Origin: 2-02-FULL-66-14 sp964651335
Lineage (GTDB): Bacteria > Pseudomonadota > Gammaproteobacteria > Burkholderiales > SG8-39
DNA: 64,000 nt
Direction of reading: 5' to 3'
Assembly: GCA_964651335.1 (NCBI GenBank)
Contig: CAZYVT010000002.1
Location: 1-64,000 of the forward strand
Shown here: positions 43,483 to 52,256 of the stretch, in pieces
Layout: every line of letters begins with the position of its first letter
Position numbering within the stretch: position 1 is the first letter of the stretch
The notes under the pieces: model-generated
Database searches by the model: none
Told to the model about the DNA's origin: nothing
Seen by the model: the letters and a program-made list of their open reading frames with translations, nothing else
Translations under genes and position numbers: made by a program

Positions 43483-43745
43483 TTACGAGCAGGCGTACTG
43501 CTTCGCGAGCCCGCTGAGGGTCATGTTCTCCGCAATCGCGGTGTGCGGAATGAGAGCGTAGCGCCACGGTTTGCCGCCGTGCCTCGCCGCGTTCTCGGAA
43601 GCGTTCTGGCACCACTTGACCGCGGATTCCTTTTTCAGGAGCACCACGGGATCCTGCATCTCGTTGCTGGCTTTCGGCTCCGGTCGATGATCTCCAGCGA
43701 CCGGCGCTGCGGCGGGCGCAGCGACAGCCGCCCGGCGATGGCGTT
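43483..43745 (-). pseudogene. C-terminal remnant of a DEAD/SNF2-type helicase gene
   Basis: The minus strand reads LLKKESAVKWCQNASENAARHGGK-PWRYALIPHTAIAENMTLSGLAKQYACS and a stop. This is the tail of large defence-type DEAD/SNF2 helicases (restriction-like), usually about 1,000 residues. Upstream residues lose similarity near 43745, and no helicase motifs remain. The matching N-terminal end lies at 44665-44731, so the gene has lost nearly everything between. Confidence 0.6.
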
Positions 43746-43756
43746 GACGTGGCGGT

Positions 43757-44098
43757 TCACAGTTGCCGCCGATCCAGTTCCTCCAGCGCGGCCTTCAGCG
43801 GACCGGCCTTGTTCCGCACGATATCCCACAGAATGTCGTCGTCGATGCCGAAGTAGCCATGCACGAGAACGTTGCGGGCGCCGATCATTTCCCGCCATGT
43901 AATTTCGGGCGCCTGTCCGCGTACTTCTTCCGGAATGTAGCGAGCCGCTTCGCCGAGCAGCTCGATCTTGCGCACCGTCGCGTCGTACACCAGCCCGTGC
44001 CGGTCGAATTCCTCGCGCGTCACTCCGTCGGTGTACTCGAGTATGCGATCGCAGCAATCGATCATGTCCCGAAGGTACATGCGCCACTCACGCGACAC
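43757..44098 (-). CDS. hepT: HepT-type HEPN ribonuclease toxin (DUF86)
   Basis: The 113-residue protein starts VSREWRMYLRDMIDCCDRI (typical DUF86 opening) and has the RX4H active motif in ARNVLVHGYFGID. GTG 44098 overlaps the mntA stop; ATG 44080 is an alternative. HEPN toxins cut RNA and are neutralised by an MNT partner, which AMPylates HepT. The pair lies inside a ruined helicase gene. Confidence 0.85.
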   Translation of the reverse strand: MSREWRMYLRDMIDCCDRILEYTDGVTREEFDRHGLVYDATVRKIELLGEAARYIPEEVRGQAPEITWREMIGARNVLVHGYFGIDDDILWDIVRNKAGPLKAALEELDRRQL

Positions 44099-44387
44099 GG
44101 ATCGCCTCCCGCTCAACGTTCGGACGAATCTCCTTGCGCAGGCCCTTGTCGGTGACAAGATCCACCGGCCGGCCGAGCTGCGCCTCCAGGTATTCCTTCA
44201 GTCCGAAGTACCCGTCGAACGTTGCCGGTCCGTCGAAGGCGACGAGCACGTCCACGTCGCTGTCCGGACGCAGTTCGTTGCGCGCGGCCGAGCCGAAAAG
44301 TGCGAGCCACTTAACGCCGAAACGCGCGGCGATTTCCTGCTGCCGCCCCGCGAGCACCGCGAGAATCTGCTGGCGGTCGATCGTCAT
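44088..44387 (-). CDS. mntA: MntA-type nucleotidyltransferase antitoxin
   Basis: The 99-residue minimal nucleotidyltransferase has the GSxAR-type motif in LFGSAARNELRPDSDVDVLVAF, with the two catalytic Asp. It is the first gene of the pair and overlaps hepT by 11 bases. MntA adds AMP to HepT and blocks it. It is a standard toxin-antitoxin module. Confidence 0.85.
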   Translation of the reverse strand: MTIDRQQILAVLAGRQQEIAARFGVKWLALFGSAARNELRPDSDVDVLVAFDGPATFDGYFGLKEYLEAQLGRPVDLVTDKGLRKEIRPNVEREAIRVA

Positions 44388-44490
44388 CGTGCCTCCGTGT
44401 CGAAGTCTAGTGCCTGCTGCCCCGGCTCGGGCGGCTTCCGGGGCAGGTTCTCCACCCGCAGGCTGTGATCGTGGTGGCTGTTGACGTTCA
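44388..44490 (-). other. Coding relic upstream of mntA
   Basis: On the minus strand this stretch reads NVNSHHDHSLRVENLPRK... ending QQALDFDTEAR and a stop just before mntA. It looks like the end of a protein whose front has been replaced by the IS21 fragment. Family not recognised; perhaps part of the same lost restriction-like locus. Confidence 0.35.
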
Positions 44491-44665
44491 TCCAGAACTG
44501 ACCTGCTTCGGGGGTAATTTTCACCCAAAACTGACCCGCGTGATTGACTTGCCTGCTCGAGAAACAAGCAGGAGAGAAAGGAGTGATCCACGTGGGTATG
44601 TTGGCCAAGATCAGGCGGATGCATTTCCGCGACCGGATGTCGCTGCGCGAGGTGGCAAGCAAGCC
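44490..44665 (+). mobile_element. IS21-family element end with 5' fragment of istA
   Basis: A rightward reading MLAKIRRMHFRDRMSLREVA from about 44598 is the beginning of an IstA transposase. Upstream, repeated AACTGACC-like words (around 44496-44545) resemble the multiple terminal repeats of IS21 ends. The rest of istA and all of istB are missing; the sequence passes into the helicase fragment at about 44665. Boundaries are approximate. Confidence 0.6.
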
Positions 44666-44731
44666 GATGGGCGGGCAGCGGCGCGTCAGCTCGTAGGCGA
44701 AGTACTTGGCGTAGTAGTCCGTGAGCGGCAA
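44665..44731 (-). pseudogene. N-terminal remnant of a DEAD/SNF2-type helicase gene
   Basis: The minus strand reads PLTDYYAKYFAYELTRRCPP, the characteristic beginning of large defence-linked helicases, from a TTG start. It is then cut by the IS21 fragment. It pairs with the C-terminal remnant at 43483. Confidence 0.6.
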
Positions 44732-44767
44732 TGGACGTGTTCCGGAAAATATCGCAGCGTAATGCTG

Positions 44768-46375
44768 TTACCTGTTTGAACGCGAAGCGAGTAGCGCCTG
44801 TCCGGCCCACACCTGAATCCACGCGCCGCGGAACGGTCCCTCGTACTCGGGTCGCGCTCCATCGCCCGAGTAGCGGTTCCGCTCGACCACGATCACCTGC
44901 CCGGCGGGATGCGCCGCGACCCAGGGCCCAAGCTCCGGTTGGTCGAGGATCTCGATTGGCTTTCGCAGCCGCCCGGCGAAGTTGTATTGCGCGTGATACT
45001 TGCCGAGGTGCGCGAGCGGGATTCCCTGGCTCTCTAGCACCGCCAGGTGCTCCGCTGTCGGTCGCGGGTCGGCATAGGGCGCGATCGAAGGCACGACCCC
45101 GACGCCGATGACCAGGATTGCTCCATACACGGCGAAGCAGAGAGAGCGCGTTTGCGTGAGTGTGTCGCGCTTTGCAACCGCCAAGAGCAACGGCATAGCG
45201 AACGCAGACACCACAATCGGCCAGACGGGCAACGTAGATGACCACTCAGGAAGCGCCAGGGCCGCGGGCTTCGCGCGCGCGTACGCGAGGATCGCAGGTA
45301 ACGCGAGGAAACCGCACGCGGGCAGCAGTATTTCCCAGAAGCGCGGCGCGGTCTGGAGCTTCAAGAGCGCATATCCTGCGAGCAATGCGAACGCGGGAAG
45401 GATCGGCACCAGGTACTTGGCCTGCTTGCCGCTCACGAACGAGAAGCCGACGACCGTCAGCACAAGCCATGCCGCCAGAAAGCGCGCGCTCATGTTCTCC
45501 GGTCCGAATCCGACTTCGCGCAACCCGCGCCACAGGGTCGGCCACACCAGCCAGGGAAACAGGACCGCAGGCAGGAGCGGCGCGTAATACCACCACGGCG
45601 CACGGTGCGCGAACGATTCGGCGACGCGACCCGCGGTCTGCCCCCAGAAGATGGCACGCCGGTATGCTTCGCCGCCGAAGTAGCCGGCCGGCAGGGCCCA
45701 CGCGAGCGCAATCGCCGCGCCCAGAAGAACTGCGCCCAGAAGGCCGAGATACCATTTCGAAGGAGTCTTTTGCAACCCAGGCGCCCACCAGGGCGCCGTG
45801 ACCGCAACGGGAAGCACGTGCAGCAGGATCACCGGTCCTTTCGCCAGTACGCCGAGGCCGATGCCCGCTCCGAGCCACAGCAAACCGGCGCGCCGCTCGC
45901 CTTGCGCCGCTCGCAGCACACCTGCCATTGCAATCATCACGCACAGCATCAGCAAGAGGTCGAACATGGTCAGCGTCACGAAGGCGGCGAACAGCAGCGT
46001 GCCGAACAGGATCCAGACCGCGTATGTGGAAACCTCGCGTTCATCGCGCCACAGCAGGCGAGCGAGGTGCCGGATCAGCGGCAGCGCGGCGAATGCGCAC
46101 AGGGGCGCGACCAACCGCGGCCACCAGTCGTTGACGCCGAATGCCGCCCACCCGAGATGGATCAGCCAGAACAGAAGCGGCGGTTTGTGGCTGTAGGGTT
46201 CGCCGTTGACGTACGGCACGAGAAAATCGCCGCGCAGCCACATTTCCCACGCCACGCTGACGTACCGTGTCTCATCGACCGGCCAGAGCGGACGCAGCCA
46301 GATGGAGGCGACCGAGAAGGCTGCCCAGGCAGAGAGCAGGACTACGAACCAACGGTCGCGCAACGCTTCGCGCAT
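44768..46375 (-). CDS. ArnT-like GT83 glycosyltransferase (membrane)
   Basis: The 535-residue integral membrane protein has a first periplasmic loop with LRPLWPVDETRYVSVAWEMW (the DE motif of GT-C transferases), NGEPYSHKPPLLFWLI, and about 11 hydrophobic segments. This is the pattern of ArnT/PMT-like enzymes that move sugars from lipid carriers to lipid A or other acceptors. ATG 46375 overlaps the upstream stop by one base (TGATG). It follows a TVP38 membrane protein and a GT2 transferase, suggesting surface glycan or lipid modification. Confidence 0.8.
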   Translation of the reverse strand: MREALRDRWFVVLLSAWAAFSVASIWLRPLWPVDETRYVSVAWEMWLRGDFLVPYVNGEPYSHKPPLLFWLIHLGWAAFGVNDWWPRLVAPLCAFAALPLIRHLARLLWRDEREVSTYAVWILFGTLLFAAFVTLTMFDLLLMLCVMIAMAGVLRAAQGERRAGLLWLGAGIGLGVLAKGPVILLHVLPVAVTAPWWAPGLQKTPSKWYLGLLGAVLLGAAIALAWALPAGYFGGEAYRRAIFWGQTAGRVAESFAHRAPWWYYAPLLPAVLFPWLVWPTLWRGLREVGFGPENMSARFLAAWLVLTVVGFSFVSGKQAKYLVPILPAFALLAGYALLKLQTAPRFWEILLPACGFLALPAILAYARAKPAALALPEWSSTLPVWPIVVSAFAMPLLLAVAKRDTLTQTRSLCFAVYGAILVIGVGVVPSIAPYADPRPTAEHLAVLESQGIPLAHLGKYHAQYNFAGRLRKPIEILDQPELGPWVAAHPAGQVIVVERNRYSGDGARPEYEGPFRGAWIQVWAGQALLASRSNR

Positions 46376-47091
46376 CAACCGGTCTTCGAGCCATCACTTG
46401 GCACGGCCGGTTCCTCGAGCGCCTCGTCCACATCGGCGCCCAGCGTCTTGCCGTGGCGATAGCGGCGATAAAGCCAGGCCCCCATGAAGCCCGACACCAG
46501 GAACAGGAGCACGGCAACGCCGATGCGCGACGCGGCGCCCACCTCGACGCCGCTGCCAGCCAGCGCAAAGACCAGCGTCTGCGGGATATATCCCAGGAGG
46601 GAACCGAGAAAGAACGGGGTTCCCGGGACCCTGGAGACGCCCGCAGCGAGATTGGTGGCGAAATTGTTGCCGACCGGCAGGAGCCGAATGAGCACGGTCA
46701 TCCAGAACGGATGCGCGGAGAGAAAATCCTCGACGCGCTGCACGCGCGCCCCCAGGCGCGCGCTGACGAGCGGCCGGCCGATCGCGCGTGCATAGAAAAA
46801 CGACAGTACGCAGCCGATTTCGGTGCCGGCAAGCGCGAGCAACGTGCCAAGACCAACTCCGAAGGCATAGCCGCCGAGAAAACTCACCACGTGCCGCGGC
46901 AGCGCCAGCGCGGTTGCGACGCCCGCAACGCCGAGATAGAGCAGCTCGCCGGCAACTCCCTTGCCGCGAACCGCGCGGTCGATCCACGCTTCGCTGAGCA
47001 GCTCGCCCAGGATGCCGCTCTGTACGACGAAGCCGACCGCGACAAGCGTCGCCAGCAACGCGAGACCGGAGAACAGGACCCGCGGCTTCAC
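46375..47091 (-). CDS. TVP38/TMEM64 (DedA-like) membrane protein
   Basis: The 238-residue protein has about six hydrophobic segments and the VTT-domain signature (ALPRHVVSFLGGYAFGVGLGT, FLSAHPFWMTVLIRLLPVGNNFATNLAAG). Proteins of this family are thought to scramble or flip lipids such as undecaprenyl phosphate. The acidic C-terminal tail is cytoplasmic. It sits between two glycosyltransferase genes with overlapping ends. Confidence 0.85.
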   Translation of the reverse strand: MKPRVLFSGLALLATLVAVGFVVQSGILGELLSEAWIDRAVRGKGVAGELLYLGVAGVATALALPRHVVSFLGGYAFGVGLGTLLALAGTEIGCVLSFFYARAIGRPLVSARLGARVQRVEDFLSAHPFWMTVLIRLLPVGNNFATNLAAGVSRVPGTPFFLGSLLGYIPQTLVFALAGSGVEVGAASRIGVAVLLFLVSGFMGAWLYRRYRHGKTLGADVDEALEEPAVPSDGSKTG

Positions 47092-47819
47092 AGCCGGGAA
47101 ACTTCGCTCGTTTCAGGGCGCTTCATGCGACGCCGCAACCACATGACGCCGAACAGATCGACGATTCCTGCCCAGAGGCGGTTGTGCACACCGTAGTTCG
47201 ATCTTCCACGGGTGCGCGGCCGGTGATTCACTTCGACCGAGATCGTGGCGCCGCCGTTGCGCTGCACGAGCGCGGGCAGGAATCGATGCATGTGGTCGAA
47301 GAACGGGAGCTCGAGGTAGGCCGTGCGTGCAATCAGCTTGAGTCCGCAACCGGTGTCCAGGGTCGCATCGCGCAGCAGGCGCGAGCGCACCGTGTTGGCA
47401 ACGCGCGAGGAGAACCTCTTCAACCAGCTGTCGCGGCGCGTCTTGCGGTAGCCGGAGACGAGCTGCAGATTCGCCGGGCGCGCCGGATCGTCGCGCGCCG
47501 CAAGCAGCTTCGGCAGGTCCGCGGGGTCGTTCTGGCCGTCGCCGTCCAGGGTGCCGATCCATTCGCCCCGCGCCGCGCGCACCCCGGTGAGGAGCGCGGC
47601 GCTCTGGCCGCAGCTTTGCCGATGGGCGAGCACGCGCAGCCGTGGAAAACGAACCAGCGCATCGCGAAGGATTCGCGGCGTCCCGTCCCTGCTCCCGTCA
47701 TCGACGTAGACGACTTCGAACTCGCACCGCTGCTCGAGTGCGGCGTGGATCTCCTCCAGCAGCGGGAGGATGTTGTCCTCCTCGTTGCGCACCGGAACAA
47801 CGACGGATAACTGCACCAT
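47088..47819 (-). CDS. Family 2 glycosyltransferase (dolichyl-phosphate-sugar synthase type)
   Basis: The 243-residue GT-A enzyme has LSVVVPVRNEEDNI, YVDDGSRDGT, TLDGDGQNDPADL (metal-binding DxD) and the HRPRTRGRSNYG loop. The family makes polyprenyl-phosphate sugars, which are the donors of GT83 enzymes such as the one downstream. That supports a three-gene sugar-transfer pathway. It has no C-terminal membrane domain. Confidence 0.85.
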   Translation of the reverse strand: MVQLSVVVPVRNEEDNILPLLEEIHAALEQRCEFEVVYVDDGSRDGTPRILRDALVRFPRLRVLAHRQSCGQSAALLTGVRAARGEWIGTLDGDGQNDPADLPKLLAARDDPARPANLQLVSGYRKTRRDSWLKRFSSRVANTVRSRLLRDATLDTGCGLKLIARTAYLELPFFDHMHRFLPALVQRNGGATISVEVNHRPRTRGRSNYGVHNRLWAGIVDLFGVMWLRRRMKRPETSEVSRL

Positions 47820-47966
47820 ACGGCTCGTGTGCGGGCTGGCAGACACTTGCGATCCAAAAGTGCGGATTATCCCATCCCGGTTTCGCCGCAGCGTCTTGAC
47901 ACAACTCAACAACCCTTCCCGCCGAACGCATATACTGTCCTGTGTTTACCTAGGAAAGGGATCGCC

Positions 47967-48281
47967 ATGGATGACCTAGTCGTATCGCCCCGCGACAGGC
48001 TGGCCAAGGATTTGCGCGTTGTGCTCGCCGATACCGAGGAGCTTTTGAAGGCCACCGCAAATGAAACCGGCGAGCGGGTAAAGGCAGTGCGCGCGCGGCT
48101 GCAGGAAAACCTGCAGATCGCCAAGACACGCGTACTCGAGCTCGAGGAAAACGCCGTCGAGCGCGCCAAGGCTGCCGCGGCCGCGACTGACCGTTACGCG
48201 CACGAAAACCCGTGGCAAACGGCGGGACTCGCGGCCGGATTCGGGCTCCTGATCGGCGTACTGATCGGCCGCAAGATCTAG
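47967..48281 (+). CDS. ElaB/YqjD/DUF883-type membrane-anchored protein
   Basis: The 104-residue protein has a long helical N-terminal part (RLAKDLRVVLADTEELLKATANE) and a C-terminal anchor of TAGLAAGFGLLIGVLIGRKI, as in ElaB/YqjD, which bind ribosomes at the inner membrane in stationary phase. AGGAAAGGG lies just before ATG 47967. Its end overlaps that of the convergent amidohydrolase by four bases. Confidence 0.85.
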   Translation: MDDLVVSPRDRLAKDLRVVLADTEELLKATANETGERVKAVRARLQENLQIAKTRVLELEENAVERAKAAAAATDRYAHENPWQTAGLAAGFGLLIGVLIGRKI

Positions 48282-49291
48282 TTCGCGGGTAGCTTGAGGA
48301 GCCTGCGCGCATTGCCCTCGTAGATCGCGCGGCGTTCCTCGGGTGATAGATCGAGCCGGTCGATGATCTCGATCGTGGTGCGTGTGTACATCGAGCCCTT
48401 CTCCGGGTCGAATGGCGAGTCCGAGGCAAACAGCACCCGCTCGGGGCCGAAAAATTTCAACCCGCATTTCGTCGCCTCCCAGGCGCCGAACAGCGCAGTA
48501 TCGGCGTAGAACATCCGGAAATAGTCGAGCGGGCGCTTCTTGAGCTTTCTCAGGAGCTTGGTGTAATCCACGTCCGAGGTGCGCTTGCCGAGCTGGTCCC
48601 AGCCGGGACCGACCCGACCCTCGAAATACGGGATCATCCCGCCCATGTGGTGCGTAATGACCTTGAGCTGCGGGTGCCGGTCGAACAGCCCCGCGAACAC
48701 GATATGCGCCATCGCGACGCTGGTCTCGTAGGGCCAGCCAAAAGTCCACCAGATCTCGTAGTGGCTCTTCTTCTCTTTCTGGTAGTCGGGAAAGTCCGCG
48801 CCGCGGGCCGGATGCAGCCAGATCGGCAGGTCGAGCTTCGCCATCAGTTCGAACAGCGGCAGCGTCCCGGGTGCGGTGAGCGGCTTGCCGAGCACGTTGG
48901 TAAACACCTGCACGCCGACCGCGCCCAGTTCGCGAATCGCACGCCGGGTTTCCCTGAGCAGTCCGTCGGGGTCGTTCATCGGCAGTGAAGCGATGAACGC
49001 GGGAAAACGCTGCGGATGCTTGCGCACGAGCTCCGCCATGCCGTCGTTTGCAAGACGCGCCATCTCGGTCGAGAGCGGCGGCGGCCCGAACACCTCGACC
49101 GGAGGCGAACCGAGGCAGATCACCTGCGCATAGTCGCCGAACCTGTCCATGATGCGGAATCGTTCATCGAGGTCGACGAGGGCCGGGATCTCGCGCACGC
49201 GCCGGTGCATGTCCTTGCCGTTCGGCGCAACCTTGAGCATTCGTTCGTAGAACTTTGTCGGAAAGATGTGATTGAAGATGTCCAGCTTCAT
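48278..49291 (-). CDS. Amidohydrolase-2 family metal-dependent hydrolase (decarboxylase-like)
   Basis: The 337-residue TIM-barrel enzyme resembles the ACMSD family: IFNHIFPTKFYERM near the start (in place of the usual HxHxxP), PIWLHPARG, LKVITHHMGGMIPYFEGR and VLFASDSPFDPEKG. Members decarboxylate or hydrolyse aromatic acids. The first metal motif is altered (DIFNHIFP), which could mean a single-ligand change. The substrate is unknown. ATG 49291 is chosen because the family start is near there. Confidence 0.8.
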   Translation of the reverse strand: MKLDIFNHIFPTKFYERMLKVAPNGKDMHRRVREIPALVDLDERFRIMDRFGDYAQVICLGSPPVEVFGPPPLSTEMARLANDGMAELVRKHPQRFPAFIASLPMNDPDGLLRETRRAIRELGAVGVQVFTNVLGKPLTAPGTLPLFELMAKLDLPIWLHPARGADFPDYQKEKKSHYEIWWTFGWPYETSVAMAHIVFAGLFDRHPQLKVITHHMGGMIPYFEGRVGPGWDQLGKRTSDVDYTKLLRKLKKRPLDYFRMFYADTALFGAWEATKCGLKFFGPERVLFASDSPFDPEKGSMYTRTTIEIIDRLDLSPEERRAIYEGNARRLLKLPAN

Positions 49292-49415
49292 GCCGGTTGC
49301 CTCCGGTTGTCGGCGCCGCACGCACTGTATGATGGCATGAATTGATTGCCGCGTGCCGAGGCCGTCCGACGGGGGGCCGTGCACAAACCTGAATGGGCGT
49401 CGAGAAAGAGGATCA

Positions 49416-51080
49416 ATGAAAGCGCAACGTACCAGCGGCAAGAAACCGGTCAAGCAGCGCCTGCCGCGGGGGATCGCGCTGCTGCGCGATCCGCAGCTGA
49501 ACAAGGGCATGGGGTTCACCGAAAAGGAACGCAACGCGCTCGGCTTGCGCGGCCTTCTGCCGCCCCATGTGCATTCACAGGAGGAGCAGGCCGAGCGGTT
49601 TCTTACGGTCATGCGGCGCAAGGCCAACGATCTCGAAAAATACATCGACCTGAATGCGCTCCGCGACCGCAACGAGGCGTTGTTCTTTCGGGTCGTCTGC
49701 GATCACCCCGACGAGATCATGCCGCTGATCTATACGCCGACGGTCGGGCTTGCCTGCCAGAAATTCGGCGAGATTCTGCAGAGAACGAGGGGGCTCTTCA
49801 TCGGCGCCAACGACCGGGGCCGGATCGCAAGCGTGCTGCGCAACTGGCCGCACCGCGACGTCGGCATCATCGTGCTCACCGACGGCGAGCGCATTCTCGG
49901 CCTGGGCGACCTGGGCGCGCAAGGAATGGGTATTCCGGTCGGCAAGCTTTCGCTCTACACGGCGTGCGCCGGCGTGCACCCGCACCGCTGCCTGCCCATC
50001 GTGCTCGATGCCGGGACCGACAACGAGGCGCTGCGCACCGATCCCTTCTACGTGGGTCTGCGACGCAAACGGCTGCGAGGCCGGGAATACGACGAGCTGA
50101 TCGAAGAGTTCGTCGTGGCGGCGCACAAGGTGTTTCCCGGGGCATTGATCCAGTTCGAGGATTTCGCGAATACCAACGCCTTCCGGTTGCTCCACGAGTA
50201 CCGCGACCGGATCTGCACGTTCAATGACGATATCCAGGGGACTGCGGCGGTCGCGCTCGCCGGCATTCTCTCGGCGCTCAGGGTCACGGGCAGCGCGTTG
50301 CCCGAGCAGCGGATTCTGTGCTTCGGCGCGGGTGAAGCCGCGACCGGGATCTGCGATCTCGTGGTCTCGGCGATGCGGGAAGAGAGCCTTGCGGAAAACG
50401 AGGCCCGGAAACGCTGCTGGCTGTTCGACTCGCGCGGCCTCGTGGTCGCGAGCCGCAGGGACCTCGCCGAACACAAGGCGCCCTACGCGCAAGAGCACGC
50501 TCCGGTCGCGGATTTCGTCGCCGCCGTGGAGCAACTCAAGCCGACTGCGATCATCGGGGTGGCCGCGGTCGGCGGCACGTTCACCCGGCCGGTGCTCGAG
50601 GCCATGGCGCGAGTGAACCAGCGGCCGATCGTGTTCGCGCTCTCGAACCCGACCTCGAAGGCGGAATGCACCGCGGAGCAGGCCTATCGCTGGACCGTTG
50701 GCCGGGCATTGTTCGCCTGCGGCAGCCCGTTCGACCCGGTCACGCTCGAGGGCCGCATTTTCGTTCCGCGCCAGGGGAACAATTCCTACATCTTCCCGGG
50801 GGTCGGCCTGGGTGTAATGGAGACCGGTACGCGGCGGGTCACCGACGAGATGTTCCTCGCGGCAGCGCGCGCGCTGGCGAGCCAGGTCACGCAGGCGGAT
50901 CTCGATCAGGGCAGTCTCTATCCCGCGCTCGACCGGATCCGCGATGTCAGCGCGCACATCGCGGCTGCCGTGGCCGATGTCGCGTTCCGGCGCCGCCTCA
51001 CGTCGCGGCGCAGGCCGCGCAACCTGCTCTCTTACGTGCGCGCGAAAATGTACGACCCGCGCTATCCGCGTTACGCGTGA
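49416..51080 (+). CDS. Malic enzyme (oxaloacetate-decarboxylating)
   Basis: The 554-residue enzyme has the typical malic enzyme regions: IYTPTVGLACQKFGEIL, LTDGERILGLGDLGAQGMGI, FEDFANTNAFRLLHEYR, FNDDIQGTAAVALAGIL (metal binding) and the NAD(P) domain RILCFGAGEAATGICDL. It converts malate to pyruvate plus CO2 with NAD(P)+. Length matches the long MaeA-like type. The ATG at 49416 has AAAGAGG upstream. The macro-domain gene follows after six bases. Confidence 0.95.
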   Translation: MKAQRTSGKKPVKQRLPRGIALLRDPQLNKGMGFTEKERNALGLRGLLPPHVHSQEEQAERFLTVMRRKANDLEKYIDLNALRDRNEALFFRVVCDHPDEIMPLIYTPTVGLACQKFGEILQRTRGLFIGANDRGRIASVLRNWPHRDVGIIVLTDGERILGLGDLGAQGMGIPVGKLSLYTACAGVHPHRCLPIVLDAGTDNEALRTDPFYVGLRRKRLRGREYDELIEEFVVAAHKVFPGALIQFEDFANTNAFRLLHEYRDRICTFNDDIQGTAAVALAGILSALRVTGSALPEQRILCFGAGEAATGICDLVVSAMREESLAENEARKRCWLFDSRGLVVASRRDLAEHKAPYAQEHAPVADFVAAVEQLKPTAIIGVAAVGGTFTRPVLEAMARVNQRPIVFALSNPTSKAECTAEQAYRWTVGRALFACGSPFDPVTLEGRIFVPRQGNNSYIFPGVGLGVMETGTRRVTDEMFLAAARALASQVTQADLDQGSLYPALDRIRDVSAHIAAAVADVAFRRRLTSRRRPRNLLSYVRAKMYDPRYPRYA

Positions 51081-51086
51081 TGCATC

Positions 51087-51647
51087 GTGCTGCAAACCGC
51101 GATCCTGGCCGAGGTCCGGTTCGATGATGAGCGCGTATTTCGCGTCGCGCAGGGGAATCTGCTCGCGGAGCCGGTGGAGGCGATCGTCAACGCGGCCAAC
51201 GGCATGCTCGCGCATGGTGGCGGCGTCGCCGGCATCATTTCCCGCGCCGCCGGACCCGCGTTACAGCAGGAATCCGACCGGATCGTGCGCGAGCGCGGTC
51301 CGTTTCAGACTGGCTCGGCGGTAGTGACCACGGCAGGGAATCTTCCCTTCAAGGGCGTGATCCACGCCGTCGGGCCGCGGTACGGCGAGGGCGACGAGGA
51401 AGTAAAGCTGGTGCGCGCCCTCACCTCGGCGTTTCGCTGCGCCCACGACGCGCGCTGGACCTCGGTCGCATTTCCCGCGGTCTCCAGCGGCATATTCGCG
51501 GTGCCCCTTGAAATCTGCGCACGCGCCTACCTCGGCGCCGTGCGCGCCTGGTTCAGGGCCGAGTCCGCGACGCCGCTGTGTAATGTCCGGCTGTGCTTGC
51601 GCGACCAACCCGTCATCGATGCCGTCCTCAAGGAGTTGAAGCGATGA
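51087..51647 (+). CDS. Macro-domain protein (ADP-ribose binding)
   Basis: This 186-residue protein has the macro fold: NLLAEPVEAIVNAANGMLAHGGGVAGIISRAAG, GVIHAVGPRYGEGDEEV and FPAVSSGIFAVPLE. It likely binds or hydrolyses ADP-ribose derivatives, such as O-acetyl-ADP-ribose. The start is a GTG. It overlaps msrA by four bases. Confidence 0.85.
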   Translation: MLQTAILAEVRFDDERVFRVAQGNLLAEPVEAIVNAANGMLAHGGGVAGIISRAAGPALQQESDRIVRERGPFQTGSAVVTTAGNLPFKGVIHAVGPRYGEGDEEVKLVRALTSAFRCAHDARWTSVAFPAVSSGIFAVPLEICARAYLGAVRAWFRAESATPLCNVRLCLRDQPVIDAVLKELKR

Positions 51648-52243
51648 AAAAAGGCATTTTCGCCGCCTTCGTGCTGGCGATCGCCGTCCCCGCGTTCGCG
51701 CAAGGGCAACAGGGTCTCGCCAAGGCTACTTTTGCCGGCGGCTGCTTCTGGTGCGTGGAAGAGGCGTTCGACAAGGTGCCCGGCGTTGTTTCTACCACTT
51801 CCGGGTACATCGGCGGACAGAAAAAAAAGCCGACTTACGAAGAGGTGTCGGCCGGCGGGACCGGGCACACGGAAGCGGTTCAGGTCGTGTTCGACCCCAA
51901 AAAGGTGAGCTACGAAAAGCTGCTCGACGCCTTCTGGTTGAACCATGATCCCACGTACAAGGACCGGCAGTTCTGCGATCACGGCAACCAGTACCGGCCG
52001 TCGATCTTCTTTCACGACGAGGAGCAGAAACGGCTTGCCGAGGCGTCCAAGGCGAAGTACGAGAAACTGAAATCGTTCAAGGAGCCGATCCTGACGCCGA
52101 TCGTTCCGGCGGGGGAATTCTGGCCGGCGGAGGACTATCACCAGGACTACCACTTGAAGAACCCGGTGCGCTACAAGTTTTACGCCACCGGCTGCGGACG
52201 CTATGCGCGGCTGGATGAGCTGTGGGGAAAGCTCAGGAAGTAA
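51644..52243 (+). CDS. msrA: Peptide methionine sulfoxide reductase MsrA, exported
   Basis: The 199-residue protein carries the catalytic GGCFWCVEEAF motif and the C-terminal resolving cysteine region (ATGCGRYARLDELWG). The first 19 residues (MKKGIFAAFVLAIAVPAFA) are a signal peptide, so it acts in the periplasm, unlike cytosolic MsrA. It reduces methionine-S-sulfoxide in proteins. ATG overlaps the macro-domain stop. A diverged copy of its last 28 codons lies 700 bases downstream. Confidence 0.95.
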   Translation: MKKGIFAAFVLAIAVPAFAQGQQGLAKATFAGGCFWCVEEAFDKVPGVVSTTSGYIGGQKKKPTYEEVSAGGTGHTEAVQVVFDPKKVSYEKLLDAFWLNHDPTYKDRQFCDHGNQYRPSIFFHDEEQKRLAEASKAKYEKLKSFKEPILTPIVPAGEFWPAEDYHQDYHLKNPVRYKFYATGCGRYARLDELWGKLRK

Positions 52244-52256
52244 TTCGAATCGCCGC

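Noticed and set aside
47894..47937. TTGACA and TATACT words before the ElaB-like gene
   Set aside because: They are about 29 bases apart, far from the 17-base spacing of a sigma-70 promoter.
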